DNA of 64,000 nucleotides from Flaccisagitta enflata (lineage: Eukaryota > Chaetognatha > Sagittoidea > Aphragmophora), in contig OZ231127.1 in assembly GCA_965153355.1 (NCBI GenBank), forward strand, positions 10,726,001 through 10,790,000, in the 5' to 3' direction. Position 1 is the stretch's first letter; each line of letters opens with the position of its first letter. A program made the position numbers and the translations under genes. Positions 62,621 through 64,000 of this stretch are shown one piece after another. Below the pieces are notes generated by a model. That model searched no databases. It was given only the letters and a program-made list of their open reading frames with translations, and was not told the origin of the DNA.

Positions 62621-63392
62621 GGTCTACATAAGTTTGCGATCACTTTTTATCATCTCATATTTTGTGAAATGATTCCTTTCTGGCATCACTAATGGCAGAA
62701 GTCAGACCGTTATTCCCTAAATAATTCACAGGCGGTATTCTTCAAGCTATCCTATCTTTGTTGACATTTTTTTTATACAAATTATGGAATTACTACCCAG
62801 TGGCAAGAAGCACTCGAAGTGAAGAAACTTTTTATCCGGCCACATTACCCACGTAAAATGCCAATACCATACCACTCAAAAAAGACGCAGTTTTGAATGA
62901 GTAATTTTGCTTAAGAATCTGTAGAAAAACTTATCAGAATCTTAGGTCATCTGAGAGGCCTTCGAAAGTTGGCGCCAATCTGGTATTGCAATTTTTTTTT
63001 TTTTTTGTTTAGAATGGCATTAGTTTGAATGAAGACATTGCCCACTTCAGTTCCGCAAGCCTAAGATAAAAATGCATTTTACTACCTAGGAAAAAAGTAT
63101 ATCTACACCTGTGATACAATATGATTTTGTGACCTGATATTCATTCAATCATTGTAAAAAAAATGTTAGTCTATCAAATAACCTGTTTTTCAACTAAAAA
63201 TTTTTGTGAAAGTTTTTGAAAGCAATATTTAAAGCCATTCTAACTTATTACGGATGATATGGTGATATCATTCAAGGGCAAATTTGTAATTTGGGAATAA
63301 GTTTATAATTATGTCTGCCGTTTCCAAATGAATAAAACCACAGAAACCACGATGAGTTCATCTTTTAGAGTTTATGATGCTGATGATTTTGG
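62621..63392. other. AT-rich region with a diverged family E remnant
   Basis: AAAAAAGACGCAGTTTTGAATG (in part AAAAAAGACGCAGTTTTG), GGCGCCAATCTGGTATTGCA and AGAATGGCATTAGTTTGAAT (62870-63035) are reversed family E blocks. Any upstream kelch exon in this stretch is not recognisable. Confidence 0.5.
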
Positions 63393-63890
63393 GTTTTTAG
63401 ATGTGTCCGTCAGAAACGCATCTCTATAAGAGGGTCCGTCCGTCCGTCCGTCCGTCAGTCTGTCCGTCCGTCGTCTGTCCGTTCGTCTGTCTCGTCTGTC
63501 TCGTCCCTGTCTGTCTGTCCGTTCATCTGTCCGTTCGTCTGTCCGTTCTTCTGCTCCGTCGTCGTTCGTCTGCCCGTCTGTCCATCCGTTCGTCATCTGT
63601 CCGTCCGTCCGTCTGTCGTTCGTCCATCTGTCCGTCCGTCCGTCCGTCCGTCCGTCCGTCCGTCCGTCCGTCCGTCCGTCCGTCCGTCCGTCCGTCCGTC
63701 CGTCCGTCCGTCCGTTACGCCTGTGCAAAAACCGCGTTTCCCGGCTGTTTTTGGTCCCGGTGAGATCCTACACTGGAACAAATGATCAACCAACATGTTT
63801 TGAGTTTTTTTCACCCGTCTGTTCGTCAATTGGTCTCTCCATACATATGTCACATGATCAATACACGCTGAGACACAGCCCGGTCGCATC
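63393..63890 (-). mobile_element. Family D element
   Basis: The plus strand opens TTTTTAGATGTGTCCGTCAG then AAACGCATCTCTATAAGAGG (hairpin tail). A long GTCCGTCC/GTCTGTCC array follows (63430-63716), then GCCTGTGCAAAAACCGCG and, at the far end, CAGCCCGGTCGCATCATTG (reverse of the family D head). Confidence 0.75.
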
Positions 63891-63891
63891 A

Positions 63892-64000
63892 TTGTTTTTA
63901 GATGCGTCCGTCAGGAACGCACCTCTATAAGAGGGTCCGTCCGTCCGTCGGTCCGTCGGTCCGTCCGTCCATCCGTCCGTCCGTCCGTCTGTCCATCCGT
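63892..64000 (-). mobile_element. Second family D element, cut by the window end
   Basis: TTTTTAGATGCGTCCGTCAG then GAACGCACCTCTATAAGAGG and a GTCCGTCC array. It directly abuts the preceding family D head, so the two are tandem copies. Confidence 0.75.

Overview
This is a eukaryotic, almost certainly metazoan, window dominated by repeats. The only convincing protein gene has a GT-AG intron on the minus strand and encodes a kelch beta-propeller (60534-62573). One short retrotransposon coding remnant (12140-12561, minus) survives. No operons, ribosome-binding sites, prokaryotic promoters or CRISPR arrays are visible. The species cannot be named from this sequence. A marine invertebrate (mollusc or other lophotrochozoan) would fit the repeat types, but that is inference.

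Roughly half the window is simple-sequence DNA: very long (CT/GA)n tracts (up to about 505 bp at 12958-13463), GAA/TTC (1.15 kb at 44568-45719), CAA, GATA, GAAT, TTTC, GAC/GAT, CA/TG and CAGA arrays, plus minisatellites with units of 9, 16, 45, about 80 and 85 bp. Almost all long reading frames here are artefacts of these arrays.

The rest is largely a layered set of short non-autonomous mobile elements. Family A (about 17 copies) and the related family D have a conserved GC-rich head, a GTCC/GTCT-type internal array and a hairpin tail ending in CTAAAA. This architecture resembles Helentron-associated DINE-1/mini-me/HINE elements. Family B (5 copies at 21.1, 33.2, 46.5, 52.5 and 58 kb) has GC-rich inverted arms around a 20-21 bp minisatellite. 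Family C (3 copies) has short inverted ends. Several foldback or TA-flanked MITE-like elements occur at 4.8, 11.5, 15.5, 19.9, 20.0, 38.5, 41.5, 54.8 and 58.1 kb, some with target-site duplications and clear nesting.

Layout: 0-10 kb, microsatellites with a foldback element inside a minisatellite; 10-21 kb, D/A/C copies, the retroelement remnant, an 85-bp minisatellite and nested TA elements carrying a tRNA-like sequence; 21-36 kb, B and A copies and long CT/TTTC tracts; 36-46 kb, a 45-bp higher-order array, CAA, GATA (with an inserted MITE) and TTC arrays; 46-60 kb, B copies, minisatellites and a perfect CT/GA palindrome; 60-62.6 kb, the kelch gene with a GA tract in its intron and a duplicated 3' end; 63.4-64 kb, two adjacent family D copies.
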